Shown here: positions 43,342 through 52,499 of the stretch, in pieces
Layout: each line of letters opens with the position of its first letter
Position numbering within the stretch: position 1 is the first letter of the stretch
Source of the DNA: Flavobacterium cupriresistens
GTDB taxonomy: Bacteria > Bacteroidota > Bacteroidia > Flavobacteriales > Flavobacteriaceae
Length of the DNA: 64,000 nt
Reading direction: 5' to 3'
NCBI RefSeq assembly: GCF_020911925.1
Contig: NZ_CP087134.1
Span: forward strand, 558,001-622,000
Program-made: the position numbers and the translations under genes
Notes under the pieces: generated by a model
Seen by the model: only the letters and a program-made list of their open reading frames with translations
Databases searched by the model: none
Told to the model about the DNA's origin: nothing

Positions 43342-44592
43342 ATGAAAAAACTATTACTGATTACCTTACTACTTTGCTACTCGTTTACAAATGCGCAAAT
43401 TACGTTCGAAAAAGGATACTTTATATCCAATAACGGAAACAGAACAGAATGTTATATTAAAAATTTAGATTGGAAGAATAACCCAACAGACTTTAAATAC
43501 AAACTACAACTTACAGATTCCGAATTCCAAACAAGTACTGGTGCGGATACCCAAGAATTTGGTATTGACAATGAAAGTACCTACAAAAAATTCAAAATAA
43601 AAATAGACCGTTCAAGCGACGATCCGTTAAAATTAACATCAAACAGAAATCCGGATTGGAGAGAAGAAACGCTATTCTTAAAAACACTTGTAGAAGGCGA
43701 TGCTACGTTGTATAGTTATACAGAAGACAATATGAACCGATTCTTTTACGCTACTAAAACAATTCCAACGGAACAATTGATTTACGTTAAATACCTAATA
43801 ACAGAGCAAAGCGAAGGAGCAGAAAAGATAGGCGAAAACAACGAATACAAACAACAGTTATATAAGAATGTTGCCACTCCAACTACAACCGAAAAAAGTC
43901 TCTTAAACCTAACATACAAAAAAGCAGACCTTGTTGCTTATTTTTCAAAATACAACAACCTTAATCCTGACTCCGTTAAAAATGAAAATACAAAAAAGAC
44001 CAAAAGTAAATTCTTCATCAAAATAACACCCGGCGTAAGTTTTGCTTCATTATCATCAACCAATGACGCTGACAATCAACTTAATGCAAAACTTGATAAA
44101 AAAGCTGTGTTTAGAATTGGCGCTGAATTCGAATACGTACTTCCTTACAATAAAAACAAATGGAGTGTTTTTATCAACCCGACGTATCAAAAATATCAGA
44201 ATGAAAAAGACTATGGAGTTCCGAGTCCTTTTATCACCTTTCCAAATGTAGAATACACTATAAAAGCCAGTTATAGCTCATTGCAACTACCAATTGGTAT
44301 ACGCCATTATATGTTTTTAAACGAAAATTCAAAAATTTTCATTAATTATTCGTACACCATAGACGTCAGCAGCAAAACAGATATAACTTACACTAACAAA
44401 ACGGCAAGCAACGCTTCGGGGAGTTTCACAGGAGATTTCGCAAAAAACTCAGCGTTGGGAATCGGTTATAATTTCAAAAATAAATTCTCAGCTGAAATAA
44501 GATTTAATACAAAAAAAGAATTAGTTAATTACACCTATCATTCAGCAAAATACAATGCAATAGATTTCATATTTGCCTATACTATTTTTTAG
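43342..44592 (+). CDS. Outer-membrane beta-barrel protein of unknown function
   Basis: A 416-residue exported protein with signal peptide (MKKLLLITLLLCYSFTNAQ). The first ~200 residues look like a soluble domain (ITFEKGYFISNNGNRTECYI). From about residue 215 it becomes a barrel of the porin-family/PorT-like type, with KFFIKITPGVSFAS, YVLPYNKNKWSVFINPTYQK and a final strand ending in AYTIF. Such two-part proteins are common in Bacteroidota and undescribed. It is a single-gene unit with its own promoter and a strong terminator. Confidence 0.78.
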   Translation: MKKLLLITLLLCYSFTNAQITFEKGYFISNNGNRTECYIKNLDWKNNPTDFKYKLQLTDSEFQTSTGADTQEFGIDNESTYKKFKIKIDRSSDDPLKLTSNRNPDWREETLFLKTLVEGDATLYSYTEDNMNRFFYATKTIPTEQLIYVKYLITEQSEGAEKIGENNEYKQQLYKNVATPTTTEKSLLNLTYKKADLVAYFSKYNNLNPDSVKNENTKKTKSKFFIKITPGVSFASLSSTNDADNQLNAKLDKKAVFRIGAEFEYVLPYNKNKWSVFINPTYQKYQNEKDYGVPSPFITFPNVEYTIKASYSSLQLPIGIRHYMFLNENSKIFINYSYTIDVSSKTDITYTNKTASNASGSFTGDFAKNSALGIGYNFKNKFSAEIRFNTKKELVNYTYHSAKYNAIDFIFAYTIF

Positions 44593-44617
44593 TAAGCAAT
44601 AAAATTATTCGACCTCT

Positions 44618-44669
44618 AGGTGATGCAAATGAATTAAAATTCTTAATTCATTTGCATCACCTTTTTTTT
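44618..44669 (+). terminator. Long terminator after the outer-membrane protein gene
   Basis: A 20-bp perfect stem starts AGGTGATGCAAATGAATTAA (44618-44637), with its complement at 44643-44662, a five-base loop and T8 after it. Confidence 0.92.
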
Positions 44670-44770
44670 AAACCATTTGCATAAAAACAAAGATTACCAA
44701 TTTCAAAACAAACAAAAACTTCGCACCTTCCCTACTTTGCACCTTTAAACCAAAATAGTATATTTACAAA

Positions 44771-45772
44771 ATGGTATTAGTAACAGGAGGAACAGGTCTG
44801 GTAGGCTCACATTTAGCACTTCATTTAATTGAAAATGGAGAAACTGTACGAGCAATATATAGAAATCCAAACAAAATTGAGAAAACAAAAGCTGTTTTTG
44901 AATTATACAAAAAAGCCGATTTATTTGAGAAAATAGAATGGTTGGAGGCTGATATTCTTGACATTCCTTCATTAGAGATTGCTTTTATCGGCATTGAATA
45001 TGTTTACCACTGTGCCGCATTTATTTCGCTTGATCCAAAAGACGAAGATTTACTGCGAAAAACCAATATTGAAGGAACTGCCAATATGGTTAATTTTTCG
45101 ATTGCGAAACAAATAAAAAAATTCTGTTTTGTGAGTTCAATAGCCGCTTTAGGAGATCTGGCCGCCCATGAAACCACCATTACCGAAGAAACAGAATGGA
45201 ATCCTGAGAAACCACACAGCGATTATGCAATTTCAAAATATGGTGCCGAAATGGAAGTCTGGCGTGGACTTCAGGAAGGCTTAGAAGTCATCATTTTAAA
45301 TCCGGGAGTAATCTTAGGACCAATTCCAACTACAAAAACAAGCGAGCAGGGAAGCGCTGAATTTTACACCAGAGTTGCCAAAGGCCTCCCTTTCTATACC
45401 CTTGGAAGTACCGGGTTTATTACTGTAAATGATGTAGTAAAAATTGCTTTTGAATTAATGAAAAGCAGCATCAAAAATGAGCGTTTTACGCTGATTGCCG
45501 AAAATATCGTATTTCGAGATATCCTCAACACTATAGCCGACAGCTTAAAAGTAAAAAGACCGAATATCCACGCGAAACCAATATTATTAACTATAGCCTG
45601 GCTAGCAGACGGGATATTTTCAACTTTGTTTTTCAAAAAAAGAAGCATCACCAAAGCCACTTTGAAAGCTTCTTATTCCAAAAATCTGTATAGTAATGAA
45701 AAAACAAAAACCGCTCTGGGAACGGTTTTTCTGGATGTACACCAATATGTAAAAGACGTTTCTAAGTTATAA
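44771..45772 (+). CDS. NAD-dependent epimerase/dehydratase (extended SDR)
   Basis: A 333-residue extended short-chain dehydrogenase with the N-terminal NAD(P) loop TGGTGLVGSHLALHL (residues 5-19). The YxxxK catalytic pair is seen in DYAISKYGAEMEVW, and the serine is in FVSSIAALGD. The family includes nucleotide-sugar epimerases, reductases and steroid dehydrogenases; the substrate cannot be settled. It ends two bases from the convergent DUF4296 gene. CTACTTTG about 40 bases upstream is a partial -7 element. Confidence 0.88.
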   Translation: MVLVTGGTGLVGSHLALHLIENGETVRAIYRNPNKIEKTKAVFELYKKADLFEKIEWLEADILDIPSLEIAFIGIEYVYHCAAFISLDPKDEDLLRKTNIEGTANMVNFSIAKQIKKFCFVSSIAALGDLAAHETTITEETEWNPEKPHSDYAISKYGAEMEVWRGLQEGLEVIILNPGVILGPIPTTKTSEQGSAEFYTRVAKGLPFYTLGSTGFITVNDVVKIAFELMKSSIKNERFTLIAENIVFRDILNTIADSLKVKRPNIHAKPILLTIAWLADGIFSTLFFKKRSITKATLKASYSKNLYSNEKTKTALGTVFLDVHQYVKDVSKL

Positions 45773-45774
45773 AA

Positions 45775-46266
45775 CTATCTTGTTTGCCTTATTCTTCTTG
45801 CATGCATCGCCGTTTTTATCGAATCAATATTCGCTTTAGCCGGCATTGCTTCTTTAAGTTCAGGATTCAATTTTCTCAATTTTTCTTCCTGCTTTTTCTT
45901 CTTAATGGCTTTCTTCTCGTCTATTTTAGCCAATGAATCTGCTGCTCTTTGATTTTTCTCCAAGCGCTTGGCAATTGCATCAAACATATCTTTATACCCT
46001 TCGTAATCTGCTGCGTAATAAATATTACTTTGCGCAAACTGCAGACTATCTACTTTATATTTCTGCAAAACAAACCTTTTTTGATTCGCATCAATCGAGT
46101 CTAAGGATAACGGATGTTGGTATTTTACAGCTTCCAAAATAGACAAATCATACATAATATCAAGCATCTTTTCTTTCTCAATAAGCCCTTTGGGTTGTTT
46201 TACCAACTCTTTTTCGCAGCTCACCGAAAGAAACAAAACCAATGTTAGTATTATAAAATTCTTCAT
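45775..46266 (-). CDS. DUF4296 lipoprotein
   Basis: A 163-residue predicted lipoprotein: LTLVLFLSVSC with the lipobox Cys at residue 17. The DUF4296 region (LIEKEKMLDIMYDLSILEAV) follows, then a strongly basic, helical C-terminus (AIKKKKQEEKLRKLNPELK). It is a family specific to Bacteroidota with no known function. It lies 10 bases after the dihydroorotase gene and is the last gene of the GT2-dihydroorotase-DUF4296 unit, an association that recurs in Flavobacteria. Confidence 0.85.
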   Translation of the reverse strand: MKNFIILTLVLFLSVSCEKELVKQPKGLIEKEKMLDIMYDLSILEAVKYQHPLSLDSIDANQKRFVLQKYKVDSLQFAQSNIYYAADYEGYKDMFDAIAKRLEKNQRAADSLAKIDEKKAIKKKKQEEKLRKLNPELKEAMPAKANIDSIKTAMHARRIRQTR

Positions 46267-46276
46267 CTATACTTTT

Positions 46277-47617
46277 TTATCTGTCAAACAATAATCTTTT
46301 TCCATTGCGAAGGTCTTTCACCTTAAAGTTATTGTAAACCAGTTCTCCGTTTACAAAAGTATGTGTGATTCTTGATCTGAAAACAAAGCCTTCAAATGGA
46401 GACCAGCCGCATTTTGCTAAAATATTGTCCGCATTCACACTCCATGGCAAGCTTGGATTCACGATAACTAAATCGGCAAAATAACCTTCTTTTATAAAAC
46501 CTCTTTTCTCGATTTTGAAAATCTTAGCCGGATTATGACACATTTTTTCAACGATCTTTTCAATAGAGATTTTCCCTTGATGATGCGCCTCAAACATAGC
46601 CACAACAGCATGTTGAACCAATGGCCCACCGGAAGGTGCATTTAGGTAAGGTTGTTTTTTCTCTTCTTTTGTATGTGGAGCGTGATCTGTAGCAATTACA
46701 TCGATACGACCATCATTTAAAGCTTCCCAAAGTACTTTTCTGTCAGCTGCCGTTTTCACAGCGGGATTCCATTTTATGAAATTACCTTTTGTTTTATAAT
46801 CTTCATCTGTAAACCACAGATGATGTATACAAACCTCAGCCGTTATTTTTTTATCTTCTAATGGGATTTTGTTCGTAAACAACTCCATTTCTTTAGCAGT
46901 CGAAAGATGGAAAATATGCAAACGGGCACCTGTCTTTTTGGCTAAAGCCACTGCTTTAGACGACGAAATATAACAGGCCTCAGCACTTCTGATTAAATGA
47001 TGCGCCGTTACCGGAATATCATCACCATACTGCTCTTTGTACAAGGCCAAATTGTTTTGAATAGTTGTTTCATCTTCGCAGTGCACCGCAATTAACATTG
47101 ACGTACTTGAAAATATTTTCTCTAAAGTGGCTTCATTATCCACCAACATATTTCCGGTTGAAGAACCTAAAAATATTTTTATTCCTGCAACATTTTTTGG
47201 ATTCGTTTTTAAAACTTCTTCCAGGTTATCATTGGTAGCTCCCATCATAAACGAATAGTTCGCATATGATTTTACGGCAGCAATTTGATATTTATCTTCC
47301 AGTATTTCCTGAGTAACAGCATTTGGCACCGTATTAGGTTGCTCGATAAAAGAGGTAATTCCTCCTGCAACTGCAGCTCTGGATTCTGACTCAATATCTC
47401 CTTTGTGTGTTAACCCCGGTTCTCTAAAATGTACCTGATCATCGATCGCACCCGGAATCAAATAACTTCCTTCGGCATCAATCACTTTACAATCCGATGA
47501 TTTTAAACTGATGCTGTCTGAAATTTCAACAATTAAGTCGTCTTCGATCAATACATCACCTTCAAAAATGGATCCTTCGTTTACAATTTTAGCGTTCTTT
47601 ATTAAAATTCTGTTCAT
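46277..47617 (-). CDS. pyrC: Dihydroorotase
   Basis: A 446-residue metal-dependent amidohydrolase that cyclises carbamoyl aspartate to dihydroorotate in pyrimidine synthesis. The ATG at 47617 (MNRILIKNAKIVNEG) is preferred over an adjacent ATG at 47620. Metal-binding signatures are DQVHFREPG near residue 60, HCEDE, HIFHLST and DHAPHTKEEK. It is of the longer, allantoinase-like class. It lies 10 bases after the glycosyltransferase gene. No other pyr genes are adjacent; pyrH, a different step, is elsewhere in the window. Confidence 0.93.
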   Translation of the reverse strand: MNRILIKNAKIVNEGSIFEGDVLIEDDLIVEISDSISLKSSDCKVIDAEGSYLIPGAIDDQVHFREPGLTHKGDIESESRAAVAGGITSFIEQPNTVPNAVTQEILEDKYQIAAVKSYANYSFMMGATNDNLEEVLKTNPKNVAGIKIFLGSSTGNMLVDNEATLEKIFSSTSMLIAVHCEDETTIQNNLALYKEQYGDDIPVTAHHLIRSAEACYISSSKAVALAKKTGARLHIFHLSTAKEMELFTNKIPLEDKKITAEVCIHHLWFTDEDYKTKGNFIKWNPAVKTAADRKVLWEALNDGRIDVIATDHAPHTKEEKKQPYLNAPSGGPLVQHAVVAMFEAHHQGKISIEKIVEKMCHNPAKIFKIEKRGFIKEGYFADLVIVNPSLPWSVNADNILAKCGWSPFEGFVFRSRITHTFVNGELVYNNFKVKDLRNGKRLLFDR

Positions 47618-47627
47618 CACCGTGACT

Positions 47628-48353
47628 TTATAAAGTATTGAATAATTTTTTTAATCGAAGTGTTATTACACCCAGAATTGCTTCTTTTATAATGGCGTTG
47701 CTCATTTTCGAAACCCCTTTGGTACGATCCGTAAAAATGATCGGAACTTCGGTAATTTCAAATTTAGCACAATACGTTCGATATTTCATTTCGATTTGAA
47801 AAGCATAACCAACAAATTTAATTTTGTCGAGTTTTATCTTTTCTAAAACTACTCTTTTATAGCAGATAAAACCTGCTGTAGCATCATGAATTTTCATTCC
47901 GGTAATAAATTTGACATACACGGAAGCAAAGTAAGACATCAAAACACGGCTTAGTGGCCAGTTTACGACATTTACACCTTTTACATATCGTGATCCGATA
48001 GCTAAATCGGCACCACCAAAATGACAGGCGTCGTACAACTTTTCGAGATCGTTTGGATTATGAGAAAAATCGGCATCCATCTCAAATATAAACTCATATT
48101 TGCGCTCTAAAGCCCATTTGAAACCATGAACATAAGCGGTTCCTAAACCTGATTTTTTGGCTCTTTTTTCTAAAAACAATCTATCGGGATATTCTTCCTG
48201 CAGTGCAATTACTTTATTCGCAGTAAAATCCGGCGAATTATCGTCAATAATTAAAAGATGAAAAGGTTTATGTTGAGAAAGTACAGCTCTAACTATACTT
48301 TCTATGTTTTCAATTTCGTTATAAGTGGGAATTATGACAATACAATCATTCAT
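47628..48353 (-). CDS. GT2 glycosyltransferase, polyprenol phosphate mannosyl/glucosyl type
   Basis: A 241-residue glycosyltransferase family 2 protein from the ATG at 48353 (MNDCIVIIPTYNEIEN). A longer reading to 48371 is rejected because it starts upstream of the predicted transcription start. Key features are PTYNE, DDNSPD, the DxD-type EMDADFSHNP, and GSRYVKG. It resembles dolichol-phosphate mannose synthase, which loads a sugar on a lipid carrier for transfer across the membrane. Whether mannose or glucose is used is not clear. It heads the operon with dihydroorotase and DUF4296. Confidence 0.88.
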   Translation of the reverse strand: MNDCIVIIPTYNEIENIESIVRAVLSQHKPFHLLIIDDNSPDFTANKVIALQEEYPDRLFLEKRAKKSGLGTAYVHGFKWALERKYEFIFEMDADFSHNPNDLEKLYDACHFGGADLAIGSRYVKGVNVVNWPLSRVLMSYFASVYVKFITGMKIHDATAGFICYKRVVLEKIKLDKIKFVGYAFQIEMKYRTYCAKFEITEVPIIFTDRTKGVSKMSNAIIKEAILGVITLRLKKLFNTL

Positions 48354-48373
48354 TTTTCTGGGTAATTTCACCG

Positions 48374-48407
48374 CAAAAGTAAACTTTTTATGCCATTTGA
48401 TTCACAA
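48374..48407 (-). promoter_or_regulatory. Promoter of the GT2-dihydroorotase-DUF4296 unit
   Basis: On the minus strand TTG (48405-48407), 23 bases, then TACTTTTG (48374-48381), a perfect -7 element, 21 bases before the ATG at 48353. Confidence 0.65.
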
Positions 48408-48443
48408 TAAATTTATAATAAAAGTATTGATCCAAAAAATTAC

Positions 48444-48451
48444 TAATTTTG
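48444..48451 (+). promoter_or_regulatory. -7 element of the DUF4271 gene
   Basis: TAATTTTG is a perfect TAnnTTTG only seven bases before the ATG at 48459, so the transcript may be nearly leaderless. Confidence 0.55.
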
Positions 48452-48458
48452 CAACGTT

Positions 48459-49127
48459 ATGATTGAACAACTTCATCCCCGAATTATCGAAAACAAAGAC
48501 TGGGCGACACTTTTATTTGTGTTGGCTTTTGCTCTTGTTGCCATTACTAAATCAGCATATGAATCCCGATTTAGCGAATTCAGCAAGCTTATTTTCTCTG
48601 ATAAATATGCCAAAATCTATCGGGATTCAAGTAATCTGAAAGGCAGCTTTATTGTTGGTTTGTTTTTTGTGCAGATTATTTCGTTTTCTTTTTTCATTCA
48701 GCTTACGATGCATACTTTTGGATATGCCTCAAAAACGGACTGGGTTTTATTCATTCAAATTGCCACTTTTTTATTATATTTTATTCTGGCAAAATATTTA
48801 ATCGAAAAAATCGTTGCTACTTCATTCAATATTGAAGATTTTATAGACCTTCTTAACTTACAAAAAGCAACATACCGTACGTATATTGGTGTTTTAATCC
48901 TTCCTTTTAATGCGGTTTTGTTTTATTATGACAACATTCCGAAAAGTGTACCACTAGCAATCATCGGTGTTTCACTGTGTATAAGTCTATTCTCCTATTT
49001 TATTTCGATTAAAACGCATCAAAATATAATAATCAGCAAGTTATTTTATTTTATTTTATATCTTTGCGCTCTTGAAATAGCCCCTTATTATTTCATCTAT
49101 TATTGGATTACAAAAGAGGCGGCTTAG
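48459..49127 (+). CDS. DUF4271 membrane protein
   Basis: A 222-residue integral membrane protein with about six hydrophobic segments; the start MIEQLHPRIIENKDW is followed by a helix at about 17-30. It belongs to DUF4271, a Bacteroidota-specific family. It is encoded 14 bases before hemD, and this pairing is common in the group; a link with haem synthesis is possible but unproven. A perfect -7 element lies just upstream. Confidence 0.85.
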   Translation: MIEQLHPRIIENKDWATLLFVLAFALVAITKSAYESRFSEFSKLIFSDKYAKIYRDSSNLKGSFIVGLFFVQIISFSFFIQLTMHTFGYASKTDWVLFIQIATFLLYFILAKYLIEKIVATSFNIEDFIDLLNLQKATYRTYIGVLILPFNAVLFYYDNIPKSVPLAIIGVSLCISLFSYFISIKTHQNIIISKLFYFILYLCALEIAPYYFIYYWITKEAA

Positions 49128-49141
49128 TAAAAGTTTATAAT

Positions 49142-49891
49142 ATGAAAGTGAAAACAATTTTGGTGTCACAGCCTGAACCTAAAGTGGAGAATTCTCCTTA
49201 CTTTGAGCTCCAACAAAAACACAAAATAAAAATTGATTTCAGACCATTTATTCATGTGGAAGGGGTTAGCGCAAAAGAGATTCGATTACAAAAAATCGAT
49301 CTTAATCATTATACTGCGATTATTTTGACAAGCAGAAATGCCGTGGATCATTTTTTCAGAGTAGCCGATGAAATGCGTTATAAAGTACCTGAAGGACTGA
49401 AATATTTTTGCCAGTCTGAAGCAGTTGCGTTTTACTTACAAAAATATGTAGTGTACAGAAAACGTAAAATTTATGTAGGCGCAAAAGATTTTGCAGATTT
49501 ATCTCCATTAATTAAAAAGTACAAAGACGAAAAGTTCTTACTTCCGGCTTCTGACCAATTAAATGCAGATGCACCCGTTACTTTAAACAATTTAAAAGTA
49601 GACTGGACTCAGGCCATTTTTTACAGAACCGTAATGAGCGACTTATCTGATTTAGCAGACGTTTATTATGATGTCTTAGCCTTTTTTAGCCCAACAGGAA
49701 TCAAATCTTTGTTTAAAAACTTCCCTGATTTTAAACAAAACGAAACCCGAATTGCTGTTTTTGGAAGCACCACTCAAAAAGAAGCTTTAGATTATGGCTT
49801 AAGAATTGATATTCTTGCTCCAACTCCTGAAACTCCTTCTATGACAATGGCTTTGGAAAAATACATCAACGAAGCAAACAAAGGAAAATAA
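49142..49891 (+). CDS. hemD: Uroporphyrinogen-III synthase
   Basis: A 249-residue protein from the ATG at 49142 (MKVKTILVSQPEPK). An open extension back into the DUF4271 gene is rejected. The family is poorly conserved, but the pattern fits: AIILTSRNAVDHFF in the first domain, FLLPASDQLN, IFYRTV and DVLAFFSPTGIKSLF in the second. The enzyme closes hydroxymethylbilane into uroporphyrinogen III on the way to haem. No other haem genes are adjacent. The assignment rests on family resemblance. Confidence 0.88.
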   Translation: MKVKTILVSQPEPKVENSPYFELQQKHKIKIDFRPFIHVEGVSAKEIRLQKIDLNHYTAIILTSRNAVDHFFRVADEMRYKVPEGLKYFCQSEAVAFYLQKYVVYRKRKIYVGAKDFADLSPLIKKYKDEKFLLPASDQLNADAPVTLNNLKVDWTQAIFYRTVMSDLSDLADVYYDVLAFFSPTGIKSLFKNFPDFKQNETRIAVFGSTTQKEALDYGLRIDILAPTPETPSMTMALEKYINEANKGK

Positions 49892-49920
49892 CCTTTTAGA
49901 ATATACAATATAAAAATTTC

Positions 49921-49970
49921 AAATTCCAAATTCCAAATTCCAACTTAACTGTTGGGATTTGGAATTTTCT
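49921..49970. repeat. AAATTCCAAATTCC palindrome after hemD
   Basis: AAATTCCAAATTCCAAC (ending at about 49944) pairs imperfectly with GTTGGGATTTGGAATTT just downstream, followed by TTTTCTTTTTT. It may act as the hemD terminator. The same motif family occurs near 4143, 50524, 53455 and 53908. Confidence 0.65.
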
Positions 49971-50045
49971 TTTTTACAGCATTTTAACTACATTTGGTTT
50001 CTATTCAAAACCCAAAACACTAATTATAGTTTCAAATTGCAAATT

Positions 50046-50516
50046 ATGAAAATCAACTCCCTCTTAATTGAAATTGACGGTATCGATAAAGAAATCCTTC
50101 GTTATTTAATGGATGATGCGCGAAAACCCATTTTACAAATCGCCAATAAAATAGGCATTTCGGGAGCCGCGATCCATCAGCGTTTGAAAAAACTGGAACA
50201 ATCGGGTGTCATTTCGGGATCAAAATTTATTGTAAATCCAAAAGTATTAGGTTACAACACTATGGCTTTTGTGGGGGTATATCTAGACAAAGCCTCTCGA
50301 AATTCTGAAGCCGTAAAAGATCTAAAAAAAATCCCCGAAGTTTTGGAATGCCATTACACAACCGGAAACTGGTCCGTATTAATAAAAATCATTTGTCGCG
50401 ATAACGAACATTTAATGCAGCTTTTAAACACCAAAATTCAAGCCATTGAAGGCGTTTCCAGAACAGAAACCTTTATATCCTTAGACCAACAAATTGACCG
50501 ACAGATACAACTTTGA
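50046..50516 (+). CDS. Lrp/AsnC family transcriptional regulator
   Basis: A 156-residue regulator from the ATG at 50046 (MKINSLLIEIDGIDKE); the open frame upstream runs through the repeat sequence and is not coding. The N-terminal winged helix-turn-helix (ILRYLMDDARKPILQIANKIGIS, then GAAIHQRLKKLEQSGVI) is followed by an RAM/ACT-like effector domain (VLECHYTTGNWSVLIKI). Members respond to amino acids or their products. Its targets are unknown and it stands alone between two repeat-rich spacers. Confidence 0.9.
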   Translation: MKINSLLIEIDGIDKEILRYLMDDARKPILQIANKIGISGAAIHQRLKKLEQSGVISGSKFIVNPKVLGYNTMAFVGVYLDKASRNSEAVKDLKKIPEVLECHYTTGNWSVLIKIICRDNEHLMQLLNTKIQAIEGVSRTETFISLDQQIDRQIQL

Positions 50517-50570
50517 GGTTAAATTCTAAAATTCCAAATTCCAAATTCCAAATTTGTTGGGATGAATTAA

Positions 50571-50601
50571 ACCCGACAGGTTTTAAAAACCTGTCGGGTT
50601 G
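50571..50601. terminator. Terminator after the AsnC-family gene
   Basis: AACCCGACAGGTT (50571-50583) pairs with AACCTGTCGGGTT (50589-50601), followed by G and seven T. The core ACCCGACAG is the same as in the 19183-19215 terminator. Confidence 0.88.
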
Positions 50602-50653
50602 TTTTTTTAATTGGAATTTGGGATTTTAGAATTTGGAATTTATTTTTTAAAAT

Positions 50654-51343
50654 TTAATCCCTCCTGTTACTTCCGGAATAAATAGAGATATAGTACAGCA
50701 ACGTTGCAATTGAACCGAGCGCTGCTACTACATAAGTTCGTGCAGCCCATTTTAAGGCATCTTTTGCTCCCGCCTGCTCTTCTTGTGTCAGCATATGTTT
50801 ATTCTCTAACCAAGCCAGCGCTCGATTGCTTGCGTCATATTCTACAGGCAAAGTAACGATCGCAAATAAAGTTGTTGATGCAAATACGATAATCCCGATA
50901 AGCAATAATTGTGGAAAAATATTAATCATCAATATCCCCGCCAGCAAAATCCATTGCATATAACTGGATGCTACATTAACAATCGGGACTAATGTGGAAC
51001 GCATCGTCAACATTTGATAACCGATAGCGTGTTGTACTGCGTGACCGCATTCGTGCGCCGCGACCGCAGCTGCAGCAGCATTGCGATGACTATATACTGC
51101 TTCGCTTAAATTTACCGTTTTATCCGATGGATTATAATGATCGGTTAACTGTCCGGGTGTCGAAATAACACGTACGTCAGTTATACCGTTATCGGCCAGC
51201 ATTTTTTCAGCAATTTCAGCACCACTCATTCCATTTCTTAATTGTAGCCTTGAATAAAGTTCAAATTTACTTTTCAGCTTTGAGCTTACCATCCAGCTAA
51301 GCAACATTATGACTCCTGCAATTATAATATATCCGTACCCCAT
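50654..51343 (-). CDS. Zinc metallopeptidase, YugP-like (membrane)
   Basis: A 229-residue membrane protein with a hydrophobic N-terminus (MGYGYIIIAGVIMLLSWMV) and the zincin motif HECGHAVQHAIGY near residue 97. Two further transmembrane segments follow, at about 122-160, and another near the C-terminus. It belongs to the neutral zinc metallopeptidase family 2 of unknown substrate. An upstream glycine-rich AEIAEKMLADNGI segment resembles the family's N-terminal region. It is followed after 99 bases, on the far side, by the sigma-factor unit. Confidence 0.88.
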   Translation of the reverse strand: MGYGYIIIAGVIMLLSWMVSSKLKSKFELYSRLQLRNGMSGAEIAEKMLADNGITDVRVISTPGQLTDHYNPSDKTVNLSEAVYSHRNAAAAAVAAHECGHAVQHAIGYQMLTMRSTLVPIVNVASSYMQWILLAGILMINIFPQLLLIGIIVFASTTLFAIVTLPVEYDASNRALAWLENKHMLTQEEQAGAKDALKWAARTYVVAALGSIATLLYYISIYSGSNRRD

Positions 51344-51442
51344 GTCTTTCGTTTTTTAGTTTGAATTTTAAAGTTACAAAACAAACTGCAAATTGCGAAC
51401 CACTTTAACAAAATGCCAAGAGGTCCCGAAAAGCATCTATAA

Positions 51443-52039
51443 TCAAAAATCAGTAGTCAATTGCTTATTTATGGTTTCAAATTTTTCAATCAGCGCATTG
51501 ATTTTTGCATTCTCTTTTTTGATTTGTTTCGGACGCAGATAAAGCCAAACAAAGCCAAACCACAACAACAGCATTGCATAGGTAAAAACAGCCCAGAACG
51601 CAGTCATTCTTGACGTATATTCAAACATATACAAACATAACCCCACTCCCAGCATTACAAAGTACAAACTCAACATAGTGGATTGCAGGAATTTCTGTTT
51701 CGTTTTTATTTCAATTAATTTTTGCAAATATTCTGTATTGCTTTTCGTACCGTCAATTTTCTTATAAGCACCAAATAATCTATTGTAAACCGCCAAATAA
51801 ACGACCATTGCAACAACGCATAAAACAATTCCGATTTTGGTCGAAATAAATTCGGGTTTGAAGCGGTACCAGATAAAAACAATAAATATACAGGTAGCCA
51901 AAAGCAGCGCATTGGTTAGCATTAATTTCCTCAAACTCGACTGTTTGAAACGACTTAACTTAACCAACAAATCTTTTATATCGGGTGGACTTACGGACTG
52001 TTTGTTCCATAAATCTTTAAAATCTATCTTATTGTCCAT
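51443..52039 (-). CDS. Membrane protein, probable partner of the ECF sigma factor
   Basis: A 198-residue protein with a soluble N-terminal part (MDNKIDFKDLWNKQSVSPPD) and four hydrophobic segments (about 40-60, 68-85, 112-132 and 138-160). The C-terminus is a charged helix (KKENAKINALIEKFETINK). It overlaps the sigma-factor gene by 11 bases, the usual position of an anti-sigma factor or of a membrane regulator of it. No known anti-sigma domain (zinc finger or FecR) is recognised, so the role is inferred from context only. Confidence 0.75.
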   Translation of the reverse strand: MDNKIDFKDLWNKQSVSPPDIKDLLVKLSRFKQSSLRKLMLTNALLLATCIFIVFIWYRFKPEFISTKIGIVLCVVAMVVYLAVYNRLFGAYKKIDGTKSNTEYLQKLIEIKTKQKFLQSTMLSLYFVMLGVGLCLYMFEYTSRMTAFWAVFTYAMLLLWFGFVWLYLRPKQIKKENAKINALIEKFETINKQLTTDF

Positions 52040-52499
52040 TTTGTTTGAATTTTTGAGTCAGTTTTTCTTTTATTCTGTGAATTTTAACTCTTGTATTAGC
52101 TTCAGAAAGTCCGACGATTTTAGCGATTTCAGCTTGTTTGACGTCCTCCAATTCTAAAGAAATAATGATCCGCTCTGCTTCCGGTAATTCAGCAATACAC
52201 TTATACAAAAACTGGATCCGTGGTTCTATGGAATACTGTTTTTCCTCTGTAAGATTAGAAGGCAATTCCGATTTAGGAAAACGCTTTTGCTTTTCGATCT
52301 GCCTTAAACAATTATTAGACGCAATTCTAAAAATCCAGGTCCCAATACCTGATTCATTCCTGAACGTATCCAATTTCTGCCAGACTATAATAAAAGTCTC
52401 CTGAGCCAAATCTTGTGCAGCATCATAATCATTGACAAAACCCATGCAAAGCCTGAAGATTCTGTCCCAATACATTTTATAAATGCTTTCAAACTCCAT
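52029..52499 (-). CDS. ECF-type RNA polymerase sigma factor
   Basis: A 156-residue sigma-70-family factor lacking regions 1 and 3. Region 2 has DRIFRLCMGFVNDYDAAQDL and ETFIIVWQKL; region 4 has IISLELEDVKQAEIAKIVGL and EANTRVKIHRIKEKL. The start codon overlaps by one base the stop of the alpha/beta hydrolase gene, and the end overlaps the membrane-protein gene by 11 bases. The three genes are probably one operon. Its recognition sequence is unknown; no autoregulatory promoter was seen. Confidence 0.9.
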   Translation of the reverse strand: MEFESIYKMYWDRIFRLCMGFVNDYDAAQDLAQETFIIVWQKLDTFRNESGIGTWIFRIASNNCLRQIEKQKRFPKSELPSNLTEEKQYSIEPRIQFLYKCIAELPEAERIIISLELEDVKQAEIAKIVGLSEANTRVKIHRIKEKLTQKFKQNGQ